The position numbers and the translations under genes are program-made. Positions 46,853 through 57,107 of a DNA stretch of 64,000 nucleotides are shown here, piece by piece (within the stretch, counting starts at the first letter, position 1; the number at the start of each line of letters is the position of its first letter). Source of the stretch: Symplocastrum torsivum CPER-KK1 (GTDB lineage: Bacteria; Cyanobacteriota; Cyanobacteriia; Cyanobacteriales; Coleofasciculaceae); NCBI GenBank assembly GCA_019358875.1, contig JAHHIF010000025.1, positions 1 through 64,000 on the forward strand. The letters run 5' to 3'. A model generated the notes under the pieces. The model did not search any database. It saw only the letters and a list, made by a program, of their open reading frames with translations, and was not told the DNA's origin.

Positions 46853-48976
46853 ATGACGAAATCGAAAACGACTGTCACTGAAATTAACCTGAGAGACCCG
46901 CAATATTACTTCAACCGGGAACTCAGCTGGCTGGAATTTAATAACCGAGTCTTACGTGAAGCCACTGACCCTCGAACGCCACTGCTGGAACGTCTCAAGT
47001 TCATGGGAATTTTCAGCTCTAATTTAGATGAATTCTTCATGGTTCGCGTTGCGGCACTGAAGCAGCAGGTAGCGGCGCAGGTAAGAAAGTTATCACCGGA
47101 TGGTCGGACACCAAGTGAACAGTTGGAAGCTATCAACAAACGGTTGCTGCCGATGGTAATGGAGCAACATCAGCATTTTGAGAAGGTACTGCGACCGCAA
47201 CTTGCGCGAGAGGGTATCTACCTTCTCGACTACATGGACTTGAACCAAGAACAGCGAACTTACCTTCAAAACTACTTTGAGGAGCAAATTTTTCCGGTTC
47301 TAACCCCCTTAGCCGTTGACCCTAGCCATCCATTCCCTCATATTTCCAACCTCAGCTTGAGTTTAGCCGTGGTGGTGAAAGACCCTGAAACGGGGGAAGA
47401 ATTGTTTGCACGAGTGAAAGTTCCGAAAACCTTACCTCGGTTTGTCCCTCTCCCTGAAGAATTGCGGCATCGGAGAAAAGGACAACCCGTTACCTGGACA
47501 GGTGTTCCCCTAGAACAGGTGATTGCCCACAATTTGGAGTTTTTATTTCCGGGGATGAATATACAGGAATATCATCCATTCCGGATTACTCGAAATGCCG
47601 ATTTGGAGGTGGAGGAAGACGAAGCGGATGACCTCCTCTTTGCAATTGAGCAAGAACTGCGTAAGCGACGTCTTGGTGGTTCAGCTGTACGGGTGGAGAT
47701 TCAAGCCACAACACCTGATACGGTGCGAGGAATGCTAATGCGGGAGATGGGGTTAAAACATGGAGATATCTACGAAGTGGAAGGGCTGCTGGGACTGGGA
47801 GATTTGATGTCGTTTATGGAACTGCCACTTCCAGAACTAAAAGACCCTTCATGGACACCACAGGTGCCTCACCGTTTGCTATCTCCCTCTGGGGAAGAGG
47901 AGGTGGAAGATTTTTTTAGCGTGATTCGGCAGTCGGATTTACTCCTCCATCATCCCTATGACTCGTTTTCTGGCACTGTGCTGCGCTTCATTACTGAGGC
48001 GGCGCACGACCCAGATGTTCTGGCAATTAAGATGACACTGTACCGTACCTCCGGTGATTCCCCAATTGTCGATGCGTTGATTTCAGCCGCAGAAAATGGC
48101 AAACAGGTAGCGGCATTAGTGGAACTCAAAGCCCGCTTTGATGAAAAGAATAATATCATCTGGGCGCGGAAGCTAGAGCAATCTGGCGTTCATGTGGTAT
48201 ATGGATTAGTCGGTTTAAAGACGCATACGAAAGTCGTGCTGGTGGTGCGTCGAGAAGAAGACTGTATTCGTCGCTATGTCCACGTTGGCACGGGCAACTA
48301 TAACCCTAAGACAGCAAGAATCTATACCGATTTAGGGTTATTGAGTTGTCGTGAAGATCTAGGGGCAGATTTGACGGACTTATTCAACTTTTTGACAGGT
48401 TACTCCAGGCAACGGTCTTATCGTAAGTTGATGATTGCACCGGTGAATTTACGCGATCGCTTTTATGCCCTCATCCAGCGCGAAATTGAACATTGTCGCA
48501 ATGGTTTTAGCGGTCGCATTGTTGCCAAAATGAATGCCCTTGTTGACCCACAAATGATTACCAAACTTTATGAGGCATCTCAAGCTGGGGTTCAAATTGA
48601 TCTGATTGTGCGCGGCATGTGTTGTCTGCGTCCAGGGATTGAAGGTATTAGTGACAATATTCGTGTAATTAGCATTGTGGGTCGTTATTTAGAACATTCG
48701 CGAATTTATTACTTCCACAACCAGGGTAAAGAGGATGTTTATATCGGTAGTGCAGACTGGATGACCCGGAACTTGGATCGACGGGTAGAAGCCATCGTGC
48801 CAGTCGAAGACCCAGAGATTGTAAAAGACCTCCAAGAAATCTTGGCTGTCATGCTAGCAGATGACCGTCAAGCTTGGGATTTGCAACTCGATGGTCAATA
48901 CATCCAACGACATCCCGTTGACCAAACAAAAGAGCAATGCGCCCAAAAAATCCTCATGGAGATGGCACTTCAGTAA
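46853..48976 (+). CDS. ppk1: Polyphosphate kinase 1
   Basis: A 707-residue PPK1 that polymerises the gamma phosphate of ATP into polyphosphate. The N-terminal domain shows YFNRELSWLEFNNRVL. The catalytic PLD-like domains show FITEAAHDPDVLAIKMTLYR, the autophosphorylated-His region KTHTKVVLVVRRE and RYVHVGTGNYNPKTARIYTD, and a C-terminal YIGSADWMTRNLDRR. ATG at 46853 is chosen on homology; a GTG nine codons upstream is possible. Confidence 0.94.
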   Translation: MTKSKTTVTEINLRDPQYYFNRELSWLEFNNRVLREATDPRTPLLERLKFMGIFSSNLDEFFMVRVAALKQQVAAQVRKLSPDGRTPSEQLEAINKRLLPMVMEQHQHFEKVLRPQLAREGIYLLDYMDLNQEQRTYLQNYFEEQIFPVLTPLAVDPSHPFPHISNLSLSLAVVVKDPETGEELFARVKVPKTLPRFVPLPEELRHRRKGQPVTWTGVPLEQVIAHNLEFLFPGMNIQEYHPFRITRNADLEVEEDEADDLLFAIEQELRKRRLGGSAVRVEIQATTPDTVRGMLMREMGLKHGDIYEVEGLLGLGDLMSFMELPLPELKDPSWTPQVPHRLLSPSGEEEVEDFFSVIRQSDLLLHHPYDSFSGTVLRFITEAAHDPDVLAIKMTLYRTSGDSPIVDALISAAENGKQVAALVELKARFDEKNNIIWARKLEQSGVHVVYGLVGLKTHTKVVLVVRREEDCIRRYVHVGTGNYNPKTARIYTDLGLLSCREDLGADLTDLFNFLTGYSRQRSYRKLMIAPVNLRDRFYALIQREIEHCRNGFSGRIVAKMNALVDPQMITKLYEASQAGVQIDLIVRGMCCLRPGIEGISDNIRVISIVGRYLEHSRIYYFHNQGKEDVYIGSADWMTRNLDRRVEAIVPVEDPEIVKDLQEILAVMLADDRQAWDLQLDGQYIQRHPVDQTKEQCAQKILMEMALQ

Positions 48977-49093
48977 CTAAATCGTTAGAAGTTAAGCGGT
49001 TCTGAATCAACTCATAACTTTTAACCCCTTGCAATTGGGCGCCACACAATTAGACACTAAATTTGACAACCCACCGCAGTTAAGAGGTCTTCT

Positions 49094-50383
49094 GTGAAAA
49101 AAGTTTTAGGTATCATTCTCGGAGGTGGCGCTGGCACCCGCTTGTACCCACTAACCAAACTGCGGGCTAAACCAGCCGTACCATTGGCAGGAAAGTATCG
49201 CTTGATTGATATTCCGGTCAGTAACTGCATTAACTCAGAGATTTTTAAAATCTATGTAATGACCCAATTTAATTCAGCATCTCTCAATCGACACATTGGT
49301 CGTACCTACAGCTTTTCCGGCTTCACTGAAGGGTTTGTTGAAGTGCTAGCTGCCCAGCAAACCTCGGATAATCCTAGCTGGTTTCAGGGAACCGCTGATG
49401 CTGTTCGTCAGTACCTCTGGTTATTGCAGGAGTGGGAGGTTGATGAATACCTGATTCTCTCAGGAGACCATCTTTATCGGATGGATTACCGCGATTTTGT
49501 ACAACGTCATCGAGACACTGGCGCAGATATTACACTTTCGGTTGTGCCTATCGATGAAAAACGTGCCTCGGATTTTGGCTTGATGAAAATTGATGATCGC
49601 GGTCGAGTGATTGATTTTAGCGAAAAGCCGAAAGGCGATGCATTGAAAAAAATGCAGGTCGATACAACAACACTCGGTCTAGACGCAAAACAGGCAAAGG
49701 AAACTCCCTATATTGCCTCTATGGGGATTTATGTCTTCAAAAAAGAGGTATTGACAGATTTGCTAAATAAATCTCCAGAGCAAACTGATTTTGGTAAAGA
49801 AATTATTCCAGCGTCATCAAAGGACTATAACGTTCAGGCTTACCTATTTAATGACTACTGGGAAGATATTGGGACAATTGAAGCCTTCTATGAGGCTAAT
49901 TTGGCACTAACGCGACAGCCTCGCCCACCTTTCAGCTTCTACGACGAAAAAGCCCCGATTTATACTCGTGCTCGTTATTTGCCTCCCACTAAACTCTTAA
50001 ATTGCCAAGTGACAGAATCAATGATTGGGGAAGGCTGCATTCTCAAAGAGTGCCGAATTAATCACTCAGTATTGGGAATTCGTTCTCGCGTTGAAGCCGG
50101 TTGTGTGATTGAGGACAGTCTGATCATGGGTGCTGACTTCTATGAACCCTATGCAGAACGGCAGTCCGATTGCGAAACTGACACAATTCCCTTGGGTATT
50201 GGTACGAACTCAACGATTCGCCGTGCCATCATCGACAAAAACGCCCGCATTGGTTGCGATGTTCAAATCATTAATAAGGACAGAGTAGAGGATGCAGAGC
50301 GTGAGAAACAAGGCTTTTATATCCGCAACGGTATCATCGTCGTGTTTAAAAATGCAGTAATTCCGGATGGAACAGTGATTTAG
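49094..50383 (+). CDS. glgC: Glucose-1-phosphate adenylyltransferase (ADP-glucose pyrophosphorylase)
   Basis: A 429-residue enzyme that makes ADP-glucose for glycogen. The nucleotide-binding motif [20 protein letters not shown] begins near residue 10. FSEKPKGD contains the glucose-1-phosphate Lys, and the left-handed beta-helix C-terminus has the allosteric-site segment [12 protein letters not shown]. The start is GTG with AAGAGGT upstream. A glycogen debranching enzyme begins at the far end of the window but is not linked. Confidence 0.95.
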   Translation: MKKVLGIILGGGAGTRLYPLTKLRAKPAVPLAGKYRLIDIPVSNCINSEIFKIYVMTQFNSASLNRHIGRTYSFSGFTEGFVEVLAAQQTSDNPSWFQGTADAVRQYLWLLQEWEVDEYLILSGDHLYRMDYRDFVQRHRDTGADITLSVVPIDEKRASDFGLMKIDDRGRVIDFSEKPKGDALKKMQVDTTTLGLDAKQAKETPYIASMGIYVFKKEVLTDLLNKSPEQTDFGKEIIPASSKDYNVQAYLFNDYWEDIGTIEAFYEANLALTRQPRPPFSFYDEKAPIYTRARYLPPTKLLNCQVTESMIGEGCILKECRINHSVLGIRSRVEAGCVIEDSLIMGADFYEPYAERQSDCETDTIPLGIGTNSTIRRAIIDKNARIGCDVQIINKDRVEDAEREKQGFYIRNGIIVVFKNAVIPDGTVI

Positions 50384-50403
50384 TCATTGTTTAGAGCGGT
50401 TAG

Positions 50404-50540
50404 CACTCAGCTATCAGCTATCAGCTTGACTTGATATTTAGAGCCTCTTGAAAGAGTGCTTTGCACTACTCTGTGCAAATCTTCTTTTCCTTAAATAAGG
50501 GGATTGCATTGAATCGCTGATAGCTGAATGCTGATAGCTT
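50404..50540. repeat. Inverted pair of TAGCTGA-type repeats after glgC
   Basis: The left copy (50404-50427) is CAGCTATCAGCTATCAGCTT. The right copy (50514-50540) is GCTGATAGCTGAATGCTGAT followed by AGCTTTTTCTT. They can pair, and the T-run suggests a terminator for glgC. Further copies lie at 2315-2340, 45101-45134, 46630-46652, 53455-53485 and 54290-54323. Confidence 0.6.
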
Positions 50541-50553
50541 TTTCTTATGACCA

Positions 50554-51069
50554 ATGAACAGACTGATTCTGCTGATTGGGCTTCCTGGTAGCGGCAAATC
50601 TTCTTTGGTGTCCATGCTAACTGCTGCATATCCTGGAAGTCAGGTCATTTCTACAGATGCCATCCGTGCAGAGTTGTTTGGTTCGGAAAGTGTCCAAGGC
50701 CCGTGGTTATTGGTATTGCCTCAAGTAGAGCAGCAAATGCGGCAAGCTGTAGAACAGTCGGTTATGGCGATTTATGATGCCACTAATGCAGTCCAGTGTC
50801 ACCGTGTTGAGGCGATCGCACTAGCACGGTCAACAGGTTTTACCAAAATCACTGGCATCTGGTTAGATACGCCAGTTCTAATGTGTTTAGAACGAAACCA
50901 AAAGCGATCGCGGATTGTTCCTAATGAGGTAATTTGGCAAATGCACTCCTCGCTGCTGGATGCCCCACCAAGCTTGAAAGATGGATTGGATCGCCTGATT
51001 CGCCACTCACCAGCAAGTACGGAAATTGCGATCGCGTCACAGAGGAAGAACCGAACTCAACTAACTTGA
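50554..51069 (+). CDS. P-loop polynucleotide-kinase-like ATPase
   Basis: A 171-residue AAA_33-type kinase. The Walker A is GLPGSGKSS (9-17), followed by ISTDAIRAELFG, YDATNA and a lid-like RNQKRSRIVPNEVIWQMH. It resembles the kinase half of T4 PNK and related small-molecule kinases. Substrate unknown. Start ATG; weak ribosome-binding site. It follows glgC after a spacer with inverted TAGCTGA-type repeats. Confidence 0.85.
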   Translation: MNRLILLIGLPGSGKSSLVSMLTAAYPGSQVISTDAIRAELFGSESVQGPWLLVLPQVEQQMRQAVEQSVMAIYDATNAVQCHRVEAIALARSTGFTKITGIWLDTPVLMCLERNQKRSRIVPNEVIWQMHSSLLDAPPSLKDGLDRLIRHSPASTEIAIASQRKNRTQLT

Positions 51070-51269
51070 CGGCTTTGTTACGCTAGCTTTGAGGCAAATA
51101 TTAACTAAATTTCACAATTTCTCAGCTTACAACTTGCCTCAGCCTCGTTGACGACGTTGGCAATTACACCCTTAGTATTAAAGCTTGGTAGGAAAAGAGT
51201 AGCCGCGTCGTTAGGGTAGCGAAGGATAAAACTTAGACTAAATCTTTAAGAGTAGAGGAGACACCCGTT

Positions 51270-52301
51270 ATGGCTGCAACTGACTTCAAAGACTACTACG
51301 CCATCCTGGGATTAAATAAAACAGCTAGTGCTGATGAAATCAAAAAGACATTTCGGCGACTTGCCCGGAAATACCACCCGGACATGAACCCTGGTGATAA
51401 ACAAGCCGAAGCTCACTTTAAAGAAGTCAGCGAAGCCTACGAAGTGTTGTCTGACCCAGAGAAACGCCAGAAATACGATCAATTCGGGCAGTACTGGAAG
51501 CAAGCTGGACAGGGATGGCCCTCTGGCGCTGGTGGACCTGGTGGTGTCGGTGTCGATGTTGGTGGCTTTGATTTTAGCCAGTACGGTAGTTTTGACGAGT
51601 TCATTAATGAATTGCTAGGTCGCTTTGGCACGGGTGCGGCTGGCAGTACGGGTCGAACTTACACCTACCGCACTGGGACAGGTGCCGGAGGATTTAATGG
51701 CGGGTTTAACGACTTTGGAGGCTTTAGCGACTACTCAAATTTTGATGGTCGTACAGCGGGTGTTGGTGCTGACCGGGAAGCTACGATTACTCTGAGTTGG
51801 TCTGAAGCGTTCCATGGTGTCCAAAAACGCATCAAGCTGGGTAATGAAGTTATTGATGTCCGGATTCCCCCTGGCGCAAAAGCAGGAAGCCGCATTCGTT
51901 TAAGAGGTAAGGGTCAGCTAATCGCTCCAAATCAGCCACGGGGAGATTTGTACTTGAATGTGGAACTAAAACCTCACCCTTTCTTTCAGTTTGATGGAGA
52001 CAATCTCCTGTGCGAAGTACCCGTGACACCTGATGAAGCCGTGTTGGGGACATCAATCCAGGTACCAACACCAGATGGGACTGTAAGTGTAAACGTTCCT
52101 GCTGGTATTCGTTCAGGTCAATCCTTACGGCTACGTGGAAAAGGCTGGCCACGACCCAAGGGTGAGCGTAGTGACCAGTTAGTACGGATTATGATTGTGA
52201 CACCAAAAGAACTTAGTAAAGTTGAGCGGGAGTACTACGAAAAAATCCGTGACAATCGTACATTCAATCCCCGTAGTCACCTATCGCAGATTCAACTTTA
52301 A
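51270..52301 (+). CDS. DnaJ/CbpA-type J-domain chaperone
   Basis: A 343-residue co-chaperone for DnaK. J domain at residues 6-72 with HPD at 36-38, a Gly/Phe-rich linker (about 80-165) and two C-terminal peptide-binding beta domains ([40 protein letters not shown]). The Cys-rich zinc domain of classical DnaJ is absent, so it is class II (CbpA-like). GAGGAG precedes the ATG. Confidence 0.94.
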   Translation: MAATDFKDYYAILGLNKTASADEIKKTFRRLARKYHPDMNPGDKQAEAHFKEVSEAYEVLSDPEKRQKYDQFGQYWKQAGQGWPSGAGGPGGVGVDVGGFDFSQYGSFDEFINELLGRFGTGAAGSTGRTYTYRTGTGAGGFNGGFNDFGGFSDYSNFDGRTAGVGADREATITLSWSEAFHGVQKRIKLGNEVIDVRIPPGAKAGSRIRLRGKGQLIAPNQPRGDLYLNVELKPHPFFQFDGDNLLCEVPVTPDEAVLGTSIQVPTPDGTVSVNVPAGIRSGQSLRLRGKGWPRPKGERSDQLVRIMIVTPKELSKVEREYYEKIRDNRTFNPRSHLSQIQL

Positions 52302-52412
52302 TCATTAGTTGTTAGTTTTTGGTTGTTAGTGAATTAAGAGGCATAGAAAGCGTTAAGTACAAGGTTTCAAAATGTGTCTAGATTCGGTCAAACAACTAAC
52401 AACTAACAACTT

Positions 52413-52643
52413 TTACCTTCGCTTAACGAGTGCCCCTGCTGCGGCTTGTAGAGAGGCGTAGTCAGTTTCCGGCTGACCGTTGATGTAGTATTTGCCTTCT
52501 ACTGATTCGCAGATTGTGCCGACGACTAGCCCATCCGCGCCATAGACTGCCAGTAGCTGCGCGATCGCATCGGGTTGAAAACCCTGGAGAGTGGTAGTCC
52601 AATCACTTTTATCAATTGCACCAATCCTAATTGTCTCTTCCAT
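52413..52643 (-). CDS. Small hypothetical protein, 76 residues
   Basis: It begins MEETIRIGAIDKSDW and shows compact alternating strand/helix composition, with YGADGLVVGTI and EGKYYINGQPETDYASLQ. No named family comes to mind. ATG at 52643 has GGAG at proper distance; a TTG ten codons earlier is rejected. It may share a transcript with the redoxin gene upstream. Confidence 0.6.
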   Translation of the reverse strand: MEETIRIGAIDKSDWTTTLQGFQPDAIAQLLAVYGADGLVVGTICESVEGKYYINGQPETDYASLQAAAGALVKRR

Positions 52644-52737
52644 ATCATTGGCTCCTATCAAAATTTCAGGCAAGGGCAGGGAGTAGTCGGCAGACCCGTT
52701 CTAACACTTCTCACGCTAATTAAAAGTGCCTCGCGAA

Positions 52738-53283
52738 TTATAGCTTCTCAATCGCGTTGAGCAATGTCTCTACTGTTGCATTAGAAGCTAGGAAAGAAAA
52801 TAGATGTTTAAACCGGAGTGTTCCACTACTGTCTAGAAGAAATTGAGCAGGTAAGGGAGCACCTATGGCTTGACCCACTTCATACGATTGAAAGCTGCGG
52901 CAACTGGGGTCACTTAGCAGTGGCATTTTTAAACCCAAGTCTTTGACAACGTGTTGGCTAGCTTGAGAGTCTGTACTCGTAATCATTAACACCTCAACGC
53001 CTTTTTCGAGAAAGCGTTCATAGTTCTCGTTCATGGCTTTGATATGAGGGAAGCACAGAGGACAATACTGCTTTTCCGTGAAGATGCGAGTAAAGGCGAG
53101 GAGAACAGGTTGCTTGTTCCGGTAGTCCGATAGCCTGACTTGAAGGTTGTTGGTAATATCAGGCAGATCAAAGTCAGGAGTCGTTGTTCCCAGATTTAAT
53201 GTATTAGTTGCTGGTATGGGGAAAAAATTGCGGAAGAATCGCTCGTTGAGTAAACCGCTAAAATCACTGGACGTTAACATCAA
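52738..53283 (-). CDS. AhpC/TSA-like redoxin with CPLC motif
   Basis: A 181-residue thioredoxin-fold protein. A TPDFDLPDITNNLQVRLSDYR entry strand is typical of peroxiredoxin/TlpA-like proteins. Residues 74-77 (CPLC) form a CxxC pair in place of the single peroxidatic Cys. The later part (EVGQAIGAPLPAQFLLDSSG) completes the fold. It probably acts as a thiol-disulfide or peroxide-reducing protein. GGAGG precedes the ATG. The 2-Cys peroxiredoxin gene lies upstream on the same strand, beyond a terminator. Confidence 0.82.
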   Translation of the reverse strand: MMLTSSDFSGLLNERFFRNFFPIPATNTLNLGTTTPDFDLPDITNNLQVRLSDYRNKQPVLLAFTRIFTEKQYCPLCFPHIKAMNENYERFLEKGVEVLMITSTDSQASQHVVKDLGLKMPLLSDPSCRSFQSYEVGQAIGAPLPAQFLLDSSGTLRFKHLFSFLASNATVETLLNAIEKL

Positions 53284-53450
53284 GTGCAGCCTCCTTCTTC
53301 ATAATAATTAACAATATATAAAATTTAGCCCCAACACACTTGAGGTGAGCAAGTGTATCAGGGCAGTTGTTTGGGTTGAATTTATAGCAGTTCTCGGTTC
53401 AATGAGGTACAGCTAAAGGCTGCTTTCACAAGCGCTACTGGTCAGGAAAA

Positions 53451-53524
53451 CAAAAAAGCTGATGGCTGATAGCTGAGGGCTAACTGCTATATTCGTCTAG
53501 CCCTGAAGTGAAGCATCAGCTTTT
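53451..53524 (-). terminator. Terminator of the 2-Cys peroxiredoxin gene, built from TAGCTGA-type repeats
   Basis: Read on the minus strand, AAAGCTGATG and CATCAGCTTTTTT form the outer stem with the T-run. GGGCTA and TAGCCC pair inside. The 3' arm belongs to the dispersed AGCTGATAGCTGA family. Confidence 0.65.
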
Positions 53525-53531
53525 ACGTTAG

Positions 53532-54137
53532 TTAGACAGAGGCGAAGAAGACTTTGGATTTTACAGGGTCAGGAACCATTGTCTTGTCTCCAGGCTGCCA
53601 ACCGGCTGGGCAAACTTCGTCGGGATGCGCCTGAACGTATTGAAGCGCTTTCAGGGTACGCAGGGTTTCATCAACGCTACGACCAAAGGAGAGGTTGTTG
53701 ATGGTTGCGTGCTGGATAATACCATCTTTGTCGATGATGAATAAACCACGCAAAGCAACACCCGCTTCAGGGTCAAGCACGTTGTAAGCGGTACTGATTT
53801 CTTTTTTGATATCAGAAACCAAAGGATAGCTCAGATCGCCAATACCACCAGACTTACGGTCTGTCTGAATCCAGGCGAGGTGAGAGAATTCACTGTCAAC
53901 AGAGACACCTAGAACTTCGGTGCCGACTTCTTTGAATTCTTCAAAGCGATCGCTAAACGCTGTAATCTCAGTAGGGCAGACAAATGTGAAGTCAAGCGGA
54001 TAGAAAAACAGGACGACATATTTGCCCCGATAGTCAGACAATTTAATTGTCTTGAACTCTTGATCGACTACAGCAGTGGCAGTGAATTCTGGAGCCTGCT
54101 GTCCTACGCGCAGACATCCTTCTGTCGGGCTAGTCAT
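53532..54137 (-). CDS. 2-Cys peroxiredoxin
   Basis: A 201-residue typical 2-Cys Prx that reduces peroxides in the cytosol. The peroxidatic Cys54 is in [13 protein letters not shown] and the resolving Cys176 in [15 protein letters not shown]. The GGxG-like segment [14 protein letters not shown] and a C-terminal tail are present, consistent with a sensitive-type enzyme. AAGGAG lies upstream of the ATG. Confidence 0.95.
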   Translation of the reverse strand: MTSPTEGCLRVGQQAPEFTATAVVDQEFKTIKLSDYRGKYVVLFFYPLDFTFVCPTEITAFSDRFEEFKEVGTEVLGVSVDSEFSHLAWIQTDRKSGGIGDLSYPLVSDIKKEISTAYNVLDPEAGVALRGLFIIDKDGIIQHATINNLSFGRSVDETLRTLKALQYVQAHPDEVCPAGWQPGDKTMVPDPVKSKVFFASV

Positions 54138-54934
54138 GAAATTATTCTCCTTAAATTTTCTGACGTATACGTTGGCTACACGTCACCAGTAAGGTTATTA
54201 CAACCTTACTCATGTTGACAAAACTTGATAGTTTACGAACTGTTACAACTATATCATAGTCATAACGATTTTGAGTAGGGCTTTTAGAGCAGTCAGCTAT
54301 TAGCTATCAGCCGTCAGCTTGACCTAGTAGCGTTCCATGACGAGGAATGAAGCGATAGGCTATAGGGATGTTAGGTAATAACTTGTAATGCTGCTCTCCT
54401 ATAGCTACAGCTATCGCCCCAAGCTAAAACCCTAATAGTTGTACTTACGTTTTTTCTTGCCTACCTACTTACAGGTCGCTCATTTTTATCGAGGTTAGAG
54501 AAATTGACCACAAAGGTAGAGGAAGCAATCGCTCGTAACTCACTTGTCATTTTCTAACAAGCCGAGAGCTTTTAGCGTAACTTTCTGTGCTTCGGTTAAA
54601 CCAGTAACTCCAGTGATATTCGTGCCTCTGTAGAGTTCGGATGCTTTCAGCACTTTTAGGCACTCACCCCAATAAGTTACTCAAAAGTCGGTCACAAGTC
54701 AGTACATTCTCAGTCTCGATCTCGGTCAACGGCAAGTTTTGATGGATGTGTAGAGATGTGATGACCGCTGTGGATTTTTAAGAGTACTAACACAGCGATC
54801 GCCCAACCCTCTATCCTGAGGTATAGGAAATTTAATTTACTCACTCAATCGCCTAGTGATACATGGGGAAGCTTTTTTCCGGCCTTCCCTGGATTAGGGC
54901 TGCCCGCTAATACTTCAACGTAATAATTTTTACA
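54138..54934. other. Long spacer with repeats and a gene relic
   Basis: Contains the peroxiredoxin promoter side, a TAGCTGA-type repeat at about 54290-54323, the STAND-WD40 relic described separately (54540-54760), and about 170 bases leading to the FG-GAP gene. Confidence 0.6.
54540..54760 (-). pseudogene. Deletion scar of a second STAND-WD40 gene
   Basis: On the minus strand the part at 54545-54668 reads [20 protein letters not shown] and then [17 protein letters not shown]. This is nearly the same as the C-terminus of the intact gene at 58391-62020 (GECLKILKPPGLYEGMNITG). Directly abutting it, 54682-54735 matches the upstream region of that gene (GTCGGTCACAAGTCAGTACATTCTCAGTCT is shared in two pieces with 62060-62105). 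Almost the whole coding region between start and last codons has therefore been lost. The junction is near 54668-54682. Confidence 0.75.
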
Positions 54935-56968
54935 ATGCCAATTCCATTTTTCAATCTTTCAGACCTCACAGGATCTAACGGCTTTACCATCAACGGCGTT
55001 GCCCCTTATGACACATCAGGCTACTTCGTCAGTGATGCCGGAGACATCAACGGCGATGGCATTGATGACCTAATTATCGGCGCACCTGGATTTAATGGGA
55101 GTAATCCTGACGCCACCACCTCTCCTGGCTATAGCTATGTCGTGTTCGGAAAGCTAGGAGGATTTTCGGCTAACTTCGAGCTTAGTGCACTAGACGGCAC
55201 TAACGGCTTTGCCATGAAGGGCATTGCGGAAAATGACGCCACAGGCTGGAGTGTCAGCGGTGCTGGAGACATCAACGACGATGGTATTGATGACCTGATT
55301 ATCGGAACTCGTTCTGCTGACCCCAACGGACTGATTGATGCAGGCTCCAGCTATTTGGTGTTCGGCTCCACATCAGGATTCGCTCCGACGCTCAACCTCA
55401 GTGACCTCAATGGCGCTAACGGCTTTACCATCAACGGTATTGCTGAAGGGAACGAAACAGGCAACAGTGTCAGTGGGATTGGGGACATCAATGGGGATGG
55501 TATTGATGACGTGGTGATCGGTGCCGTGTATGCTGACCCCAACAACCTCGATAAAGCAGGCAGTGCTTATGTGGTGTTCGGAAAGCAAGGCGGATTTTCT
55601 GCCAACTTCGACCTCAGTGAACTCGACGGCACCAACGGCTTCACCATCAACGGTATTGCCGAGGGGAACCAAACAGGCGTCAGTGTCAGCGGTGCTGGGG
55701 ACTTCAACGGTGATGGCATTGATGACCTAATTATCGGTGCTTCTTATGCTGACCCTAACGGTAACTACTCTGGCTCTAGTTATCTTATCTTCGGTTCCGA
55801 AGAAGGATTCGCACCCACCCTCAACCTGAGTGCACTGGACGGCACTAATGGCTTCGCCATCAACGGTGCTAATGCTTATGACCTTGCAGGCAAAGTCAGC
55901 GCAGCTGGAGACGTTAATGGTGACGGCTTTGATGACCTAATTATCGGGGCATATGGGGCTAACGGCTTTGCAGGCGCAAGCTATGTAGTATTCGGTTCAG
56001 CTCAACCGCTTCCCCCTAACTTTAACCTCTCTGAACTCAATGGCACTAACGGCTTCGCCATCAACGGTATTAATCCTGGTGACTTCTCCGGCTTCAGTGT
56101 CAGTGGTGCCGGGGACTTCAACGGCGATGGTATTGATGACCTGATTATCGGCGCACCTTTCACTAACAACGCTGCGGGTCAAAGCTATATAGTATTCGGC
56201 TCTACAGAAGGATTCTCCGCCAGCATTAATCTCAGTGAACTCGACGGTACTAACGGCTTTGCTCTCAACGGTGTTAATGCCTCTGACTACTCAGGTATTT
56301 CAGTCAGCGCTGCCGGAGACATCAACGGCGATGGACTCGATGACTTGATTATTGGGGCTTCTTATGCAGACCCCAACGGCAACACCAATGCTGGCTCTAG
56401 TTATGTTGTTTTCGGCAGAACCCCGCTCATCGGAGACGCAGCCAACAATTCACTTTTCGGCACCGTCAGCGACGATACGATTTACGCTGGTGGCGGCAAT
56501 GACCAGATCTTCGGCAGTGAGGGCGTCAACACTCTGTTTGGTCAGGATGGCAATGACTTGATTTACGGCGGTTCGCAAGTCGATTACATCTATGCTGGCA
56601 ATGGGGACGATACCATCTACGCTAGCGAGGGCAACAATAAAATCTTCGGTGACGCTGGCAATGACATTATCTACTCCGGTTTTGGCAATGACCTGATTGA
56701 TGGTGGTACTGGTAACGATACCATCTGGCTGGGAGGTGGACAGGACATAATTGTCCTGGCAAGCGGCGAGAGCTTCGATACGATTAACAACTTCCAGCTT
56801 GGTCAGACAACGCTTGGTCTATCTGGTGGCTTGACGTTTAATGACCTGGCGATCGCTCAACAAGGGAACGATACTCTAATCGAATTTGCCAGCAGTGGCG
56901 AAGGCTTGGCGCGTTTGAATGGGGTACAAGCTAGCAGTATCGGCTCTAATAGCTTCGTCATTGTTTAG
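54935..56968 (+). CDS. FG-GAP seven-blade propeller protein with RTX calcium-binding repeats
   Basis: A 677-residue protein. Seven FG-GAP (integrin-alpha-like) repeats, each with a GDINGDGIDDLIIG core holding a calcium loop and an SYVVFG strand, fill residues 1-490. RTX nonapeptide repeats follow (GGGNDQIFG, GQDGNDLIYGG, GDAGNDIIYSG) to about residue 610, then a terminal beta region. No N-terminal signal peptide is present. RTX proteins are usually exported by type I secretion using a C-terminal signal, so it is probably extracellular and adhesive. No transporter genes are adjacent. Confidence 0.9.
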   Translation: MPIPFFNLSDLTGSNGFTINGVAPYDTSGYFVSDAGDINGDGIDDLIIGAPGFNGSNPDATTSPGYSYVVFGKLGGFSANFELSALDGTNGFAMKGIAENDATGWSVSGAGDINDDGIDDLIIGTRSADPNGLIDAGSSYLVFGSTSGFAPTLNLSDLNGANGFTINGIAEGNETGNSVSGIGDINGDGIDDVVIGAVYADPNNLDKAGSAYVVFGKQGGFSANFDLSELDGTNGFTINGIAEGNQTGVSVSGAGDFNGDGIDDLIIGASYADPNGNYSGSSYLIFGSEEGFAPTLNLSALDGTNGFAINGANAYDLAGKVSAAGDVNGDGFDDLIIGAYGANGFAGASYVVFGSAQPLPPNFNLSELNGTNGFAINGINPGDFSGFSVSGAGDFNGDGIDDLIIGAPFTNNAAGQSYIVFGSTEGFSASINLSELDGTNGFALNGVNASDYSGISVSAAGDINGDGLDDLIIGASYADPNGNTNAGSSYVVFGRTPLIGDAANNSLFGTVSDDTIYAGGGNDQIFGSEGVNTLFGQDGNDLIYGGSQVDYIYAGNGDDTIYASEGNNKIFGDAGNDIIYSGFGNDLIDGGTGNDTIWLGGGQDIIVLASGESFDTINNFQLGQTTLGLSGGLTFNDLAIAQQGNDTLIEFASSGEGLARLNGVQASSIGSNSFVIV

Positions 56969-57107
56969 TGCGCTCCAACTGATTTGAGAGTGTTTCACTC
57001 TTCGACAACGCACTCAGTTAGGGGAATCCGGCTCGGTTTCCCTAACTTTTCTTTCTTGTACTTCTCAGGACTTTTTCGCACATTTTCTCACGAACAAAAG
57101 ACTATTC

